The notes beneath the pieces were generated by a model, which was given only the letters and a program-made list of their open reading frames with translations, had not been told where the DNA came from and made no database searches. 36,273 nt of DNA from Elusimicrobiota bacterium. GTDB taxonomy: Bacteria; Elusimicrobiota; Elusimicrobia; UBA1565. The DNA is taken from assembly GCA_016212885.1 (NCBI GenBank), contig JACRDO010000156.1:1-36273 (forward strand). Reading direction: 5' to 3'. The stretch's first letter is position 1, and each line of letters opens with the position of its first letter. This document shows, piece by piece, positions 13,996 through 22,118 of the stretch. A program made the position numbers and the translations under genes.

Positions 13996-14961
13996 TCAGC
14001 GCAGCAGCCAGCGCACCTCCGCCTTGCCCTTATCGAGGAGCGCGCGCTCTTCCGGGGTCAGTTCACGGACGGTCCCGGAGTCCAGGTGCGTCCGTATCTT
14101 CTTGAAGAGCTCGTCCCGCGTTTCGCGCTTCATGATCCAGCTCTCGGATTTGGCATGAAGCTCATCGTAGGCGATGTCCCGGATCCGCTCGATGCGCCAA
14201 GCCCAGTACAAGGCGTCCAGATCGAGGATTCTCCGGTCGATCTTGTCCGCCTTCTCCATGACCGGCCGGCGCTCTTTGGACGCGCCTAGGGGGCCGGTCC
14301 CAAGGATCTCGCGGATCGCGTTGGTGCTCTCGTCATAGCGGCGCTTCTCCTCCGCCGAGAGAGGCTCGACCTCCCCGGAATCCAAGAGCCGCCGGATGCC
14401 GCGGAAAAGCTCATCGCGGGTCCCCGGCTTGATGATCCAGCGGTTGGATTTCTCAAGCAGCTCCTCGTAGGTGGCGTCCCGGACGCGCGCCACGCGCCAA
14501 GCCCAGTACCGAGCCTCCAGATCGAGGGTCGTCCTTTGGATCCGGTCGATCCGCTCCGTGCGGCCGTCCGAGAATTTCGCCTCGGATGCGGTGGCTTGCG
14601 CGCCCAGGATGCCGCGGATGGTCCGCTGGGAGTCCTCGTGCCGCCGCCTCTCCTCCGGAGTCAGGGGCTGGACCTCTCCGGATTCAAGGATCCCCTTGAT
14701 TTTCCGGAACAGGTCCTCGCGGGTCTCCGGGCTCATGATCCAGCGCCGGGAGTTGGAGTCCAGCTGTTCGAACGAGACATCTTTGACCTCGGCCACGCGC
14801 CAGGCCCAGTAGCGGGCCTGCAGATCCAGGTTCTGCCGGACCACGGCGTCGACCTGCTGGAGCTTCGCATCCAGCAAGGCCCAGACCGGCGCCGCGGCGA
14901 ACAGCGCCGCGCAGACCATCGCCAGCGCGCCTCGGCATGCCTTCCTGTTGAGCGTCATCAT
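13996..14961 (-). CDS. Secreted protein of three about 100-residue YWAWR repeats
   Basis: This 321-residue protein has a signal peptide (about 1-29) and then three copies of one unit at about 36-120, 137-221 and 238-321. Each has D-L-x-A-x-YWAWR (51-55, 152-156, 252-256), a conserved S-x-x-WI, TRDELF-like and SGEV-like steps and PEE(R/K). The units are clearly homologous but diverged, unlike the recent duplications elsewhere in the window. No known fold is recognised; a helical repeat is likely. AGGAGG seven bases before the ATG supports the start. It lies 11 bases after the anti-sigma gene, so it is probably part of the sigma regulon. Confidence 0.8.
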   Translation of the reverse strand: MMTLNRKACRGALAMVCAALFAAAPVWALLDAKLQQVDAVVRQNLDLQARYWAWRVAEVKDVSFEQLDSNSRRWIMSPETREDLFRKIKGILESGEVQPLTPEERRRHEDSQRTIRGILGAQATASEAKFSDGRTERIDRIQRTTLDLEARYWAWRVARVRDATYEELLEKSNRWIIKPGTRDELFRGIRRLLDSGEVEPLSAEEKRRYDESTNAIREILGTGPLGASKERRPVMEKADKIDRRILDLDALYWAWRIERIRDIAYDELHAKSESWIMKRETRDELFKKIRTHLDSGTVRELTPEERALLDKGKAEVRWLLR

Positions 14962-14972
14962 GGCTGTCCCTC

Positions 14973-15401
14973 CTATCTCCGCAATTCGCTCCAGGTATAA
15001 GGTATGTCCGGATCTTGCCAGGCGAGCGCCGGCGCCTTCTGTTCCGCCACGGTGGGCAGGTTGGAGCCGAGCGCCCGAGCCGAGCGCCAGTCCGGACTCA
15101 AAGCGTAGAAGTCCGCGGCAGGAGGCCGGCCGGGGAAAAGGCGCGGCAGGTAGAGCGCGCCCAGGAGCAGCGCCAGGGCTCCGGCGAACGCGGCCGGGCG
15201 CAGGGCCGCGGCGAGCAGGCCTCCGGTTGCGGCCGAGCGGGCCGGCGCGCGTCTGAGCGAGAGCGCGCTGTAGTCCGCATCCCTGAGGCTGCGCGCGGCT
15301 TCGTCCAGGTCCTTGAATTCCCGGCCCAGATCCGCCGCAGCGCCCTGAAGAAAGGCGTCCAAAGCGGAGCTGAATCGTTCCGTCTTCTCCCTCTCCATCA
15401 T
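14973..15401 (-). CDS. Putative anti-sigma factor with one membrane segment
   Basis: From ATG 15401 the product has 142 residues: a cytoplasmic helical part (SALDAFLQGAAADLGREF, LDEAARSLRDADYSAL), one strong membrane span (AAFAGALALLLGALYLP) and a short outside tail. No zinc-binding HxxxCxxC motif is present. The frame is open upstream to 15680, but that part is antisense-like low-complexity sequence inside the sigma gene. The ATG overlaps the sigma stop and follows GGAGG closely. Position and topology, not sequence similarity, support an anti-sigma role for the ECF factor. Confidence 0.65.
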   Translation of the reverse strand: MMEREKTERFSSALDAFLQGAAADLGREFKDLDEAARSLRDADYSALSLRRAPARSAATGGLLAAALRPAAFAGALALLLGALYLPRLFPGRPPAADFYALSPDWRSARALGSNLPTVAEQKAPALAWQDPDIPYTWSELRR

Positions 15402-15925
15402 CCTCCCCCCCGGCTTCCCAGCTCTTCCTTCAGGCGCTTCAATGCCCGGTACACGATGGTCCCGACGTTGCTCTCGCTTATGCCCGTGGCCCGGGCGATC
15501 TCCCGGTTGTTCATCCTGGAGGTGAACTTCAATGCCAGCAGGTCCCGCTCCCGCTCCCCGAGCCGTCCCATCGCGCGCCGAAGCCGGACCAGAGCTTCCT
15601 CCTGCAGAAGCCTTTCGTCCGCATCCTGTTCCGGCCCCGGGATATTCCGAAGCGCCTCCAGAGTGAGCCAGCGCCGCCACTGCCTGCGCCGGAAATAGTC
15701 ATTGACCGCATTGCGCGCGATGGCGAAGATCCAGGTCCTCAGCGACGCCTTCTCGCCGGAGTAGTCCTCAAGATGCTCGAAGACCTTTCGGAATACCTCC
15801 GCGGCCACGTCGTCGGCGGCCGCGGCCTCCCTCACCCGGAGGTAAGCGTAGTTGTAGATCTGCGGGAAGAACTCCTCGTAGATCCTTCTGCTCTGCGCTT
15901 CAGGCTCCACCGCTGGCGGCCTCAC
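15398..15925 (-). CDS. ECF-type RNA polymerase sigma factor
   Basis: This 175-residue protein has the two ECF domains. Region 2 (about 17-85) shows FPQIYNYAYLRV, the DDVAAEVFRKVFEHL core-binding helix and RTWIFAIARNAVNDYFRR. Region 4 (about 112-170) shows LGERERDLLALKF and the helix-turn-helix MNNREIARATGISESNVGTI. The start codon is GTG at 15925. It leads an operon with a membrane anti-sigma candidate and two secreted proteins of unknown family, so it probably answers an envelope signal. No clear autoregulated ECF promoter could be assigned in the 94-base gap upstream. Confidence 0.92.
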   Translation of the reverse strand: MRPPAVEPEAQSRRIYEEFFPQIYNYAYLRVREAAAADDVAAEVFRKVFEHLEDYSGEKASLRTWIFAIARNAVNDYFRRRQWRRWLTLEALRNIPGPEQDADERLLQEEALVRLRRAMGRLGERERDLLALKFTSRMNNREIARATGISESNVGTIVYRALKRLKEELGSRGGG

Positions 15926-16019
15926 AAAGAGGTATACGCGCCTCGGGCAACAGTATCACATCCAGGCGCTCAACTTTCGATGACCCTGGGGCTCGGCTTG
16001 GTTCAGCTTCTAGGGACCC

Positions 16020-16271
16020 TTACTCGACTTTGAAGACCTTGTCGTGCGGATGGACCTTCTGGGGCACTTTGACTCCCACCTGGTCCCCGGGCTTCGCTTC
16101 CGGCACGTCCTTGTGGTCGATCTGCATCGACGCGACGGCTTGGGTGACGTCGTCGTGCGCGCCCTTGATGTGGATGGTGTCCCCCACCTTCAGGGCTTCC
16201 TTCAATTCGATGATCGCCACTGAGACGTGGCCGAAGTAATGCGTGATCTTCCCGATCTCTTTCTCGCCCAT
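16020..16271 (-). CDS. Stand-alone EF-Tu domain-2-like protein
   Basis: This 83-residue protein is entirely one beta-barrel domain of the translation-factor domain-2 type. Visible motifs are GKITHYFGHVSVAIIEL, LKVGDTIHIKG, QSMQIDHK-like AVASMQIDHKDV, PGDQVGVKV and DKVFKV. There is no GTPase domain and the length is normal for small translation-factor-like proteins of bacteria and archaea. Its role is unknown; tRNA or ribosome contact is a guess from the fold. GGGAGG five bases before the ATG at 16271 fixes the start. It has its own promoter (16324-16296), so it need not be expressed with the upstream TRAP operon. Confidence 0.85.
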   Translation of the reverse strand: MGEKEIGKITHYFGHVSVAIIELKEALKVGDTIHIKGAHDDVTQAVASMQIDHKDVPEAKPGDQVGVKVPQKVHPHDKVFKVE

Positions 16272-16295
16272 GTCTGCCTCCCTCCGGCTGCCCTG

Positions 16296-16324
16296 AAGAT
16301 ATGTTTTCCCCCCCGGGTTGTCAA
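16296..16324 (-). promoter_or_regulatory. Promoter of the EF-Tu domain-2-like gene
   Basis: A perfect TTGACA (16324-16319), a 17-base spacer and TATCTT (16301-16296) lie on the minus strand, starting at the stop codon of the upstream TPR gene. The leader would be about 17 bases and contains the Shine-Dalgarno. Confidence 0.6.
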
Positions 16325-17514
16325 TTCTTGGAGCGGGCGAGGTCTTTGAGGATGCGCAGGGTCTCTTCGCGGTCGCAGGCCGAGCCGAGGCAGCGGCGGG
16401 CGTATTCGTGCGCGGGCGGGACGTCCGGCGCGCCGATCGAGAGGCTGTAGTCGCGCACCGCATCCACGCGCTGGCCCAGCACGTCCCGCGCGATGCCCCG
16501 ATAGAGGTAGAGCAGGGCCCGGTAGTGCGCGGCTTCGGGCTCTTCGAGCGCGCGGTCGAGCCAGCGCACCAGGGCGGAGGCGTAGGTCTCATCGAGGCAC
16601 TGGGGGCCGACCAGGGCGCAGAACAAAGACAGCTGTTTGCGGCCGAGCACGGCTGGGTCCGCGGAGGCTCTCTCGAAGAGCTCCATCGCATCGCGGAAGG
16701 AGCCCTTCAAGTCCCCCGACTCCGCGAGCAGCGCGGCCTCCCGGAAGACGAAATAGGAGCTGCCGGGGAACTGCCGCCTCAGCCCCTTGAGCAGCGACAG
16801 GGCGGATTCCATGTCCCCCTCCTTGAGGTAGATCGACAGCAGGAAGGTGCCGGCCTGCTCCCGGGAGAAGCGTCCGCGCTCCATGGCTTGGCGGATGTAG
16901 GCGATGCCGCGCTTTGCGTCGCCGCGGTGCACGAAGAACATCGGCACCTTGAGGAGGACCGGCAGGCGCGCGGTCTGGTAGTCGAAGATGCCCAGGCCCA
17001 GAAGGACGTCCTGGTTGCCGGGATCGAGCTTGATGCATTTCTTGAGGTGCTTGATGGCCTTCTTGCCGTCCGAATACGCCTTCATCCACCTGCCGCGCAG
17101 CACCTCAGCCTGGCCGTGCAGGCCCAGGCCCATCCCCGCGACGAAATGGCCGTCGGCCTTGCGGATGGGGTCCGGGGAATCCAGCAGGCCGTCGGCCAGC
17201 TTGACGGCCCTTGCGATGTCCTCCTCAAAGAGCGCCTCCAAGGTCTTGGAATCCTTGAAAAGCCCGTATTCGGCGTCCGCCTGCCACCAGAGCAGCTCCG
17301 CTTCGCCCAGATAGCCGAGCGGGTTCGACGGCTGGTCCGCGATCAGCCTGCGGATCTCGGCGCGCGCGCGGTCGTAGTCCAAGTCGTAGAGGGCGGTCGT
17401 GGCCCGGTTGGCGATCTCTGCCGTCGCCGGGTCGGCCGTCAAGGACTGGGCGCGGGCGCTTCCCGCGCCTGCGGACAGGAGTAGCAGGGGGATCAGCCTA
17501 TAACTCGTATTCAT
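16321..17514 (-). CDS. Secreted TPR-like protein
   Basis: This 397-residue protein has a signal peptide (MNTSYRLIPLLLLSAGAGSA, cleavage near ARAQS). The mature chain is all helical with TPR-like pairs: ATTALYDLDYDRARAEIRRL, HLKKCIKLDPGN, LGLGIFDYQTARLP and GDAKRGIAYIRQAMERG. It resembles the family of TPR proteins with an early GYLGEAELLWW segment; no enzyme motif is visible. Its start overlaps the LOG gene by 17 bases, making it the last gene of the TRAP operon. A periplasmic partner of the transporter, in addition to TatT, is possible. Confidence 0.78.
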   Translation of the reverse strand: MNTSYRLIPLLLLSAGAGSARAQSLTADPATAEIANRATTALYDLDYDRARAEIRRLIADQPSNPLGYLGEAELLWWQADAEYGLFKDSKTLEALFEEDIARAVKLADGLLDSPDPIRKADGHFVAGMGLGLHGQAEVLRGRWMKAYSDGKKAIKHLKKCIKLDPGNQDVLLGLGIFDYQTARLPVLLKVPMFFVHRGDAKRGIAYIRQAMERGRFSREQAGTFLLSIYLKEGDMESALSLLKGLRRQFPGSSYFVFREAALLAESGDLKGSFRDAMELFERASADPAVLGRKQLSLFCALVGPQCLDETYASALVRWLDRALEEPEAAHYRALLYLYRGIARDVLGQRVDAVRDYSLSIGAPDVPPAHEYARRCLGSACDREETLRILKDLARSKN

Positions 17515-18412
17515 GCATCGCGGAGAATGAACGCCGGCGCCGGTCCCCCGGCCGCCCGTGCCTCTTCCAGAATTGCCCGATGGCCTGCCAGGCCTCCTCG
17601 GCCGTGTCCACGATGCGGACGAGCTCGATGTCCTCGGGGGAGATCACCCCCTCTTCGGCCAGGGTCTCGAAGTTGATGGCCCGCGGCCAGAAATCCTTGC
17701 CCACGAGGATGATCGGCACGCGCTTCTTCTTGCCGGTCTGCACCAGGGTCAGGGTCTCGAAGAGCTCGTCGAATGTCCCGAAGCCGCCCGGGAACGCCAC
17801 CATGGCCCGCGAGCGCATCATGAAGTGGAGCTTGCGGATGGCGAAATAGTGGAAGCGGAAGGAAAGCCCCGGCGTCATGTACGGGTTGGGCGCCTGCTCG
17901 TGCGGCAGGGTGATGTTGAGCCCGACGCTGTGGCCTCCGGCCTCATAGGCGCCGCGGTTGGCCGCCTCCATGATGCCCGGCCCCCCCCCGGTGACGATGA
18001 CGAAATCCTTCTTCACGGCGCCCCTCATGGCGCGCGTGGCGATCCAGGCGAAGCGGCGCGCCTCCTCGTAGTATCTAGAGAGGTCGAGCAGGTTCTCCGC
18101 GACGGAGAGCCGGCGGCGGATCTCCTGGCTGCGAGGCCTTCTTCGCAGGGCTTCCCGCAGGCCGGCGACCTGCCGGCGCATCTCCTCCGGCGCCAGGATT
18201 CGGGCGCTTCCAAAGACCACGATGGTGGACTCGATCCCGTTCTCGACGAGCGCGAGCTCGGGCTTGAGCAGCTCGAGCTGCAGCCGCACCGGGCGCAGCT
18301 CCTCGCGGGCGAGAAAATCGAGGTCCTGATAGGCCCTGCGGTAGGTGGGCGACTCGATCACCGCTTTCAGCATCTTCCGGCGCCGGGCTGGGGTCAGGGT
18401 CCTCGCTTTCAT
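17498..18412 (-). CDS. LOG/TIGR00730-family Rossmann-fold protein
   Basis: This 304-residue protein's C-terminal 240 residues carry the family signature: VVFGSAR (66-71), TGGGPGIMEAANRGA (141-155) and PGGFGTFDE (208-216), the phosphoribohydrolase motif. Family members release free bases from nucleoside 5'-monophosphates, as in cytokinin activation. The first 60 residues or so are an extra helical extension. GAGGAG seven bases before the ATG at 18412 supports the start; the frame upstream is antisense-like. It follows the TRAP permease by 11 bases. The substrate here is unknown; a nucleotide-salvage role is inferred from the family. Confidence 0.88.
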   Translation of the reverse strand: MKARTLTPARRRKMLKAVIESPTYRRAYQDLDFLAREELRPVRLQLELLKPELALVENGIESTIVVFGSARILAPEEMRRQVAGLREALRRRPRSQEIRRRLSVAENLLDLSRYYEEARRFAWIATRAMRGAVKKDFVIVTGGGPGIMEAANRGAYEAGGHSVGLNITLPHEQAPNPYMTPGLSFRFHYFAIRKLHFMMRSRAMVAFPGGFGTFDELFETLTLVQTGKKKRVPIILVGKDFWPRAINFETLAEEGVISPEDIELVRIVDTAEEAWQAIGQFWKRHGRPGDRRRRSFSAMHEYEL

Positions 18413-18423
18413 CGGTGCGCTCC

Positions 18424-19683
18424 TCACTTTCGGATCAACAGCAGGCTCAAGGCCGGGACGTAGGTGATCGCCGCCAGGACCAGGATGTGGATGAGCCAGA
18501 ACGGGGCCACGGCCCCGTAGAGTGTCCACAGCGGCCGGTCGAAGCGCCGGTTCGAGAGGAAAAGGTTCAAGCCCAGCGGCGGGGTCATGTACCCGATCTC
18601 CAGGTTCAGCAGGAAGATGACGCCGAGATGGATCGGGTCGATGCCGTACTGCGCCGCGACGGGGACGATGATCGGGACCACGATGACGATGGCGGAGAAG
18701 ATCTCGACCATGTTGACGACCAGCAGCAGCGCGTTTAGGACCGCCAGGAAGCCGATCTTCGAGGCTACGACGCGGTGCAGCAGGGAGAAGATTTGGTCCG
18801 GGATCTCCGCGTCGATGAGGTAGTTGGTCAGGCCGAGAGCCGTGCCGAGCACCACGAAGATGGCCCCCACGAGGGCCATGCTTTGGGAGGCGATGCGGGG
18901 CAGGTCCGCCAGGCGCAGGTCCCTGAGGATGAGGGTCTCGGCGGCGAGGACGTAGAAGGCCATGACCGCCGCGGCGTCCGTGGCGGTGAAGACGCCGCCG
19001 TAGATGCCGCCGATGATGAGGATTGGGAGCGGGATTTCCCACGCCGCGGCCCGCGCCGAGCGCAGGAGCGCCGAGCCCGAGAACGGGGTGCGCGCCACGC
19101 CCGCTCGCCAGCCGGCCCATACGCCGAAAGCCGAGAGGATGCCCAGCAGGAGAAGCCCCGGCAGGATGGAGGCGAGGAAAAGCCTGTCGATGGAGACCTT
19201 GGCCACGAGCCCGTAGAGGATGATCGGCAAGGACGGCGGGAAAAGAAGCCCCAGGCTCCCCGTGCAGGTCAGAAGCCCCAAGCTGAACTTCTCGGGGTAG
19301 CCCTGCTTGAGCAGCATGGGCAGCAGGAGCCCCCCGAGCGCGATGATCGTCACGCCGGATGCGCCGGTGAAGGCGGTGAAGAGCGCGCAGGTCGCCAGCC
19401 CCGCCACGGCGACCCCTCCCGGGATCCAGCCCACGAGGGCCTCGGCGAAGGCGAGCAGCCTCTGCGGAGCCTTCGATTCGGCGAGGATGAACCCCGCGAA
19501 GGTGAAGAGGGGGATGGCCGAAAGGGCCGGGAGGTTCGCGAGGCGGAAGAGCTCGGCGATGACGAAGGAGCCGCTGCCCCCCGCATGGTGGAAGAGCCAG
19601 AGCGCGAGGCCTCCGATCAGGGCGAAGATCGGCGCGCCGAGAGCGGCGAGGAGGAGGGCCGCCGCGCAGAGGAGGAGAGTCAT
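18424..19683 (-). CDS. dctM: TRAP transporter large permease (DctM)
   Basis: This 419-residue integral membrane protein has about 12 segments. DctM features include GAPIFALIGGLALW, the IPLFTFAGFILAES motif, FTGASGVTIIALGGLLLPML and a matching second half (NMVEIFSAIVIVVPIIVPVA, EIGYMTPPLGLNLFL). It forms the ion-coupled channel of the transporter with DctQ. Its ATG at 19683 overlaps the DctQ stop by four bases. The length is normal. It belongs to the tatT-dctP-dctQ-dctM cluster. Confidence 0.93.
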   Translation of the reverse strand: MTLLLCAAALLLAALGAPIFALIGGLALWLFHHAGGSGSFVIAELFRLANLPALSAIPLFTFAGFILAESKAPQRLLAFAEALVGWIPGGVAVAGLATCALFTAFTGASGVTIIALGGLLLPMLLKQGYPEKFSLGLLTCTGSLGLLFPPSLPIILYGLVAKVSIDRLFLASILPGLLLLGILSAFGVWAGWRAGVARTPFSGSALLRSARAAAWEIPLPILIIGGIYGGVFTATDAAAVMAFYVLAAETLILRDLRLADLPRIASQSMALVGAIFVVLGTALGLTNYLIDAEIPDQIFSLLHRVVASKIGFLAVLNALLLVVNMVEIFSAIVIVVPIIVPVAAQYGIDPIHLGVIFLLNLEIGYMTPPLGLNLFLSNRRFDRPLWTLYGAVAPFWLIHILVLAAITYVPALSLLLIRK

Positions 19684-20231
19684 TTCTCCGGCGTTCCCGC
19701 CCCCTTCGGCGAGGGGAGAATGCCGTCGCCTTCCGGGGACGGTCTTCCCAAAGCGGCCGCAGCTCTCAGCACGCAATGGACGAAGACCAGCGCGAACCCG
19801 AATGGGACCACGACCGCGGAGACCCAGGATGGGACGGAGAGGCGCCCGACCGTGAAAAGGGTCCCGCCGAGGCGGTATTCGTTCAGAAAGAACGTCCAGG
19901 CAGCTGCGGCCAGGGCGGCCGCCATCGCCGCGGCGAAGGCTTGGGCGAGGAGGGCCGCGAAAGTCTTGACCCTTCCCTTAAGAAGGTGGGCCGCGGCGTC
20001 GAAGGAGAACATCTTGCCTTCCGAGACCGCGACCGCGGCCCCAAGAAAGCCGATGAGGAGGACGAGGTGCCGGAGGAACACGTCCGCCCAGAGCAGGCCA
20101 GCAGAAAAGCCTCCGCGCAGGATGACCTGCAGGAAGCTCAAGCCCACCAGGACCACGAGCAGGGCGCAGAGCAGGGCCCGCTCAGCGGCCAGCAGGCCGC
20201 GCTCCGCGGCCTTCATCCAGTCGGACATCAT
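19680..20231 (-). CDS. dctQ: TRAP transporter small permease (DctQ)
   Basis: This 183-residue protein has four membrane segments, with the DctQ pattern ALLVVLVGLSFLQVILRGGF, LWADVFLRHLVLLIGFLGA, VSEGKMFSFDAAA and a final membrane pair. ATG 20231 overlaps the DctP stop; ATG 20228 is an alternative. The last 27 or so residues (PSPEGDGILPSPKGAGTPEK) are not part of the conserved domain. They are read antisense through a copy of the dispersed 62-bp repeat, which appears to have extended the C-terminus. Confidence 0.88.
   Translation of the reverse strand: MMSDWMKAAERGLLAAERALLCALLVVLVGLSFLQVILRGGFSAGLLWADVFLRHLVLLIGFLGAAVAVSEGKMFSFDAAAHLLKGRVKTFAALLAQAFAAAMAAALAAAAWTFFLNEYRLGGTLFTVGRLSVPSWVSAVVVPFGFALVFVHCVLRAAAALGRPSPEGDGILPSPKGAGTPEK
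19700..19761 (+). repeat. Dispersed 62-bp repeat, copy B (inside the DctQ C-terminus)
   Basis: This copy matches copy A (26055-26116) at 51 of 62 positions without gaps. It begins with a CCCCT..AGGGG imperfect hairpin and ends with CTTCCCAAA and GCGGCCGC. Relative to the element, DctQ is read on the opposite strand. Confidence 0.75.
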
Positions 20232-21232
20232 TTCTTTTTGGCGCGGAACTCCGCCAGGGCGCCTTCGAGGCGGGCGAGGAAATCCGCGGAGTACAGGCGT
20301 CCGACAAGCTCCTGGCGGGCCTTGCGGCCGGCCTCGTCGAAGACCGCCGCTTCCTGGGCCGAGGCCGCGGGGTTGATCCGCATGCCCTGCTTCTTCAGGG
20401 TCTCGAAGGCGGCAGCGTTCTCCCGCCGCGTCAACTCGTTGAGCTTGCGCAGATGGGTCCGGGCCGCGGCCAGGAGAATCTGCCGCCGCTCCTCGGGCAG
20501 GGAGTCGAAAACCTTCTTCGAGAGCAGGACCGCTCCCGAGGCGTTGGCCAGGGGCAGGGAGAAGAGATTCTTCGTCTTCTCGTTCCACTGCAGGGCGATC
20601 GCGTAGAGCGGCGAGGTGTAGACCGAGTCGATGAGCCCAGTCTCCAGGGAGGTGTTGACGTCGGTGATGGAAAGCGGGATCGGGTGGATCCCCAGGGCCT
20701 TGAACGCGGCGCCGGCGAGGGGATCCCCCTCCCAGACCCACAGCTTGAGCTTGCGCATATCCGCGGCTGAGCGCACCGGCGCTTTGGAGAACACGTAGAC
20801 GAAGCCGACCTCGGTCCAGCCGAGCAGGATGAAGCCCTTGGACTCGAAGGCGTGCTCGAAATCCTTGGCGAAGGCGGCGCAGATGTGGTCCACCTCCTTG
20901 GCGTCGCGGAAGAACCACGGGGCGTCGAGGATGCGGACCTCAGGCGCGATCTCGCCCAACCCCACGCCGGTGAAGCCCCCCGCGTGGAGCTGGCCCAGGC
21001 GGATCTTGCGCACCATGTCGATCTCGTCGCCCAGGCGGCCGTTTGGGTAGAACTTGAATGCGACCTCCCCCTGGGTCTTGGAACGGACATCCTCATCCAC
21101 CGCCCGCATGAGCTTCATCGCGTTCGTGCCTTCCGGGGCCAGGGTGGCGAACTTGATCTCGGTGGCGCGGGCCACGGCCCAGGAAGGCGGGGCCGCCAGG
21201 GCCGCGAGCAGAAAGATGCTAGAACAGCTCAT
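20228..21232 (-). CDS. dctP: TRAP transporter solute-binding protein (DctP/TatP type)
   Basis: This 334-residue protein has a signal peptide (about 1-23) and a complete DctP fold: EIKFATLAPEGT, FYPNGRLGDE, EIAPEVRILDAPWFF and DVNTSLETGLIDSVYTSP. The Arg that binds the substrate carboxylate in most family members (in LK-x-R-V) is replaced by Trp here: KLWVWEGDP, W165. That argues for a ligand other than a simple organic acid. As I recall, TPR-associated TRAP binding proteins (T. pallidum TatP) have a hydrophobic cavity. The start overlaps tatT by 14 bases. The ligand is unknown. Confidence 0.9.
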   Translation of the reverse strand: MSCSSIFLLAALAAPPSWAVARATEIKFATLAPEGTNAMKLMRAVDEDVRSKTQGEVAFKFYPNGRLGDEIDMVRKIRLGQLHAGGFTGVGLGEIAPEVRILDAPWFFRDAKEVDHICAAFAKDFEHAFESKGFILLGWTEVGFVYVFSKAPVRSAADMRKLKLWVWEGDPLAGAAFKALGIHPIPLSITDVNTSLETGLIDSVYTSPLYAIALQWNEKTKNLFSLPLANASGAVLLSKKVFDSLPEERRQILLAAARTHLRKLNELTRRENAAAFETLKKQGMRINPAASAQEAAVFDEAGRKARQELVGRLYSADFLARLEGALAEFRAKKK

Positions 21233-22076
21233 TCATCTTCTCAAGGAGTTTCTTGGCCTTTCGCTTGGCCACCTCGTTGGCGAGGCGGGCTTGGGGCAGG
21301 GCGTCGGCCGGCGCATCTAGCACTTCCGAGTTTAGCTTCCGGAAAAGCTCCTCATCGAGGGCTCCGACCGCGTAGAATTTCGCGCAGAGCAGCTTCGCCG
21401 TGAGGAATTGCCCGCCCGAGCGAGCGATGGCGGCGTCGAAGTGGGCCTTGGCCTTTACGAGGTCCCCCCCGGCGATCTTGGGCCTGGCCGCATAATACAC
21501 GCCGAACCAAAGGTCCGGCCCGCCGTACTGGAAGCCTGGATCGAGTTCCAGGACGCGCGCCATGATCCGCGCGGCCTTGGGCAGGGCGGCCAAGGCATTG
21601 GGGTCGTCTTTGGAAAGGTCGGCCCAGCCTGCCCACGCGTAGGCGGTCCAATAAAGCCCCGGCACATCCTTGGGCCCGGCCCGCTTCAAGGCCGCGTCAA
21701 GGGCCGCGGGTTCGAGGGATTCCATGCCCCTCAGCGCCGAGCTGCGCTGAGCCAGGCGCAGAGCATAGGAAGCTCCGCGTAGGTAGAATCCGCGGGCCCG
21801 ATCCGGCTGTTCGTCCTCAAGGAAAAGGAAAGCGTAGCCGATGAATCCCTCGCTCAAGGATTTCAGAAGCTTGGGGTTGGAGGGGTCGCTCTCGAGAAAA
21901 GCCTCCAAGAGCTTGAGTTGGGCGGGCAGGGCCTCCCGGGCCAATTCCGGGTCCCTTTCCCCGTAGAAGGCCGGAGCCCCGGCGTCGATGACCCCGGCCG
22001 TGCCTTTGACCGCCAGGGTGCGCAGGGAGCAGCCGCAGAACGCGGCTGCGATGAGCAAAACCGCCGCCCCTTTCAT
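21219..22076 (-). CDS. tatT: TPR lipoprotein of a TPR-associated TRAP transporter (TatT)
   Basis: This 285-residue lipoprotein has its signal at residues 1-16 with C16 as likely lipidation site (AAFCGCS). The mature part is helical with the TatT features: AGVIDAGAPAFYGERDPELA, then FIGYAFLFLEDEQPDRAR, YWTAYAWAGWADLSKDDP, and ELDPGFQYGGPDLWFGVYYA. T. pallidum TatT (Tp0956) is a trimeric TPR lipoprotein that docks on the solute-binding protein; that comes from published structures, not from this sequence. It is the first gene of the TRAP operon, with an extended -10 element nine bases before the ATG and no Shine-Dalgarno. Confidence 0.88.
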   Translation of the reverse strand: MKGAAVLLIAAAFCGCSLRTLAVKGTAGVIDAGAPAFYGERDPELAREALPAQLKLLEAFLESDPSNPKLLKSLSEGFIGYAFLFLEDEQPDRARGFYLRGASYALRLAQRSSALRGMESLEPAALDAALKRAGPKDVPGLYWTAYAWAGWADLSKDDPNALAALPKAARIMARVLELDPGFQYGGPDLWFGVYYAARPKIAGGDLVKAKAHFDAAIARSGGQFLTAKLLCAKFYAVGALDEELFRKLNSEVLDAPADALPQARLANEVAKRKAKKLLEKMNELF

Positions 22077-22085
22077 GATCGTGCG

Positions 22086-22094
22086 ATTTTACCA
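22086..22094 (-). promoter_or_regulatory. Extended -10 promoter of the TRAP operon
   Basis: TGG followed by TAAAAT (22094-22086) lies nine bases before the tatT ATG; no convincing -35 element is present. The leader would be only a few bases. It faces the plus-strand TGG-TATGAT of the M48 gene. Confidence 0.45.
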
Positions 22095-22118
22095 TTTAAC
22101 GCTTAAAATCCTGAACTA

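Noticed and set aside
18775-20376. Charged plus-strand open frame over dctM and dctQ
   Set aside because: Antisense of membrane-protein codons gives Glu/Arg/Gly-rich sequence; no supporting signal.
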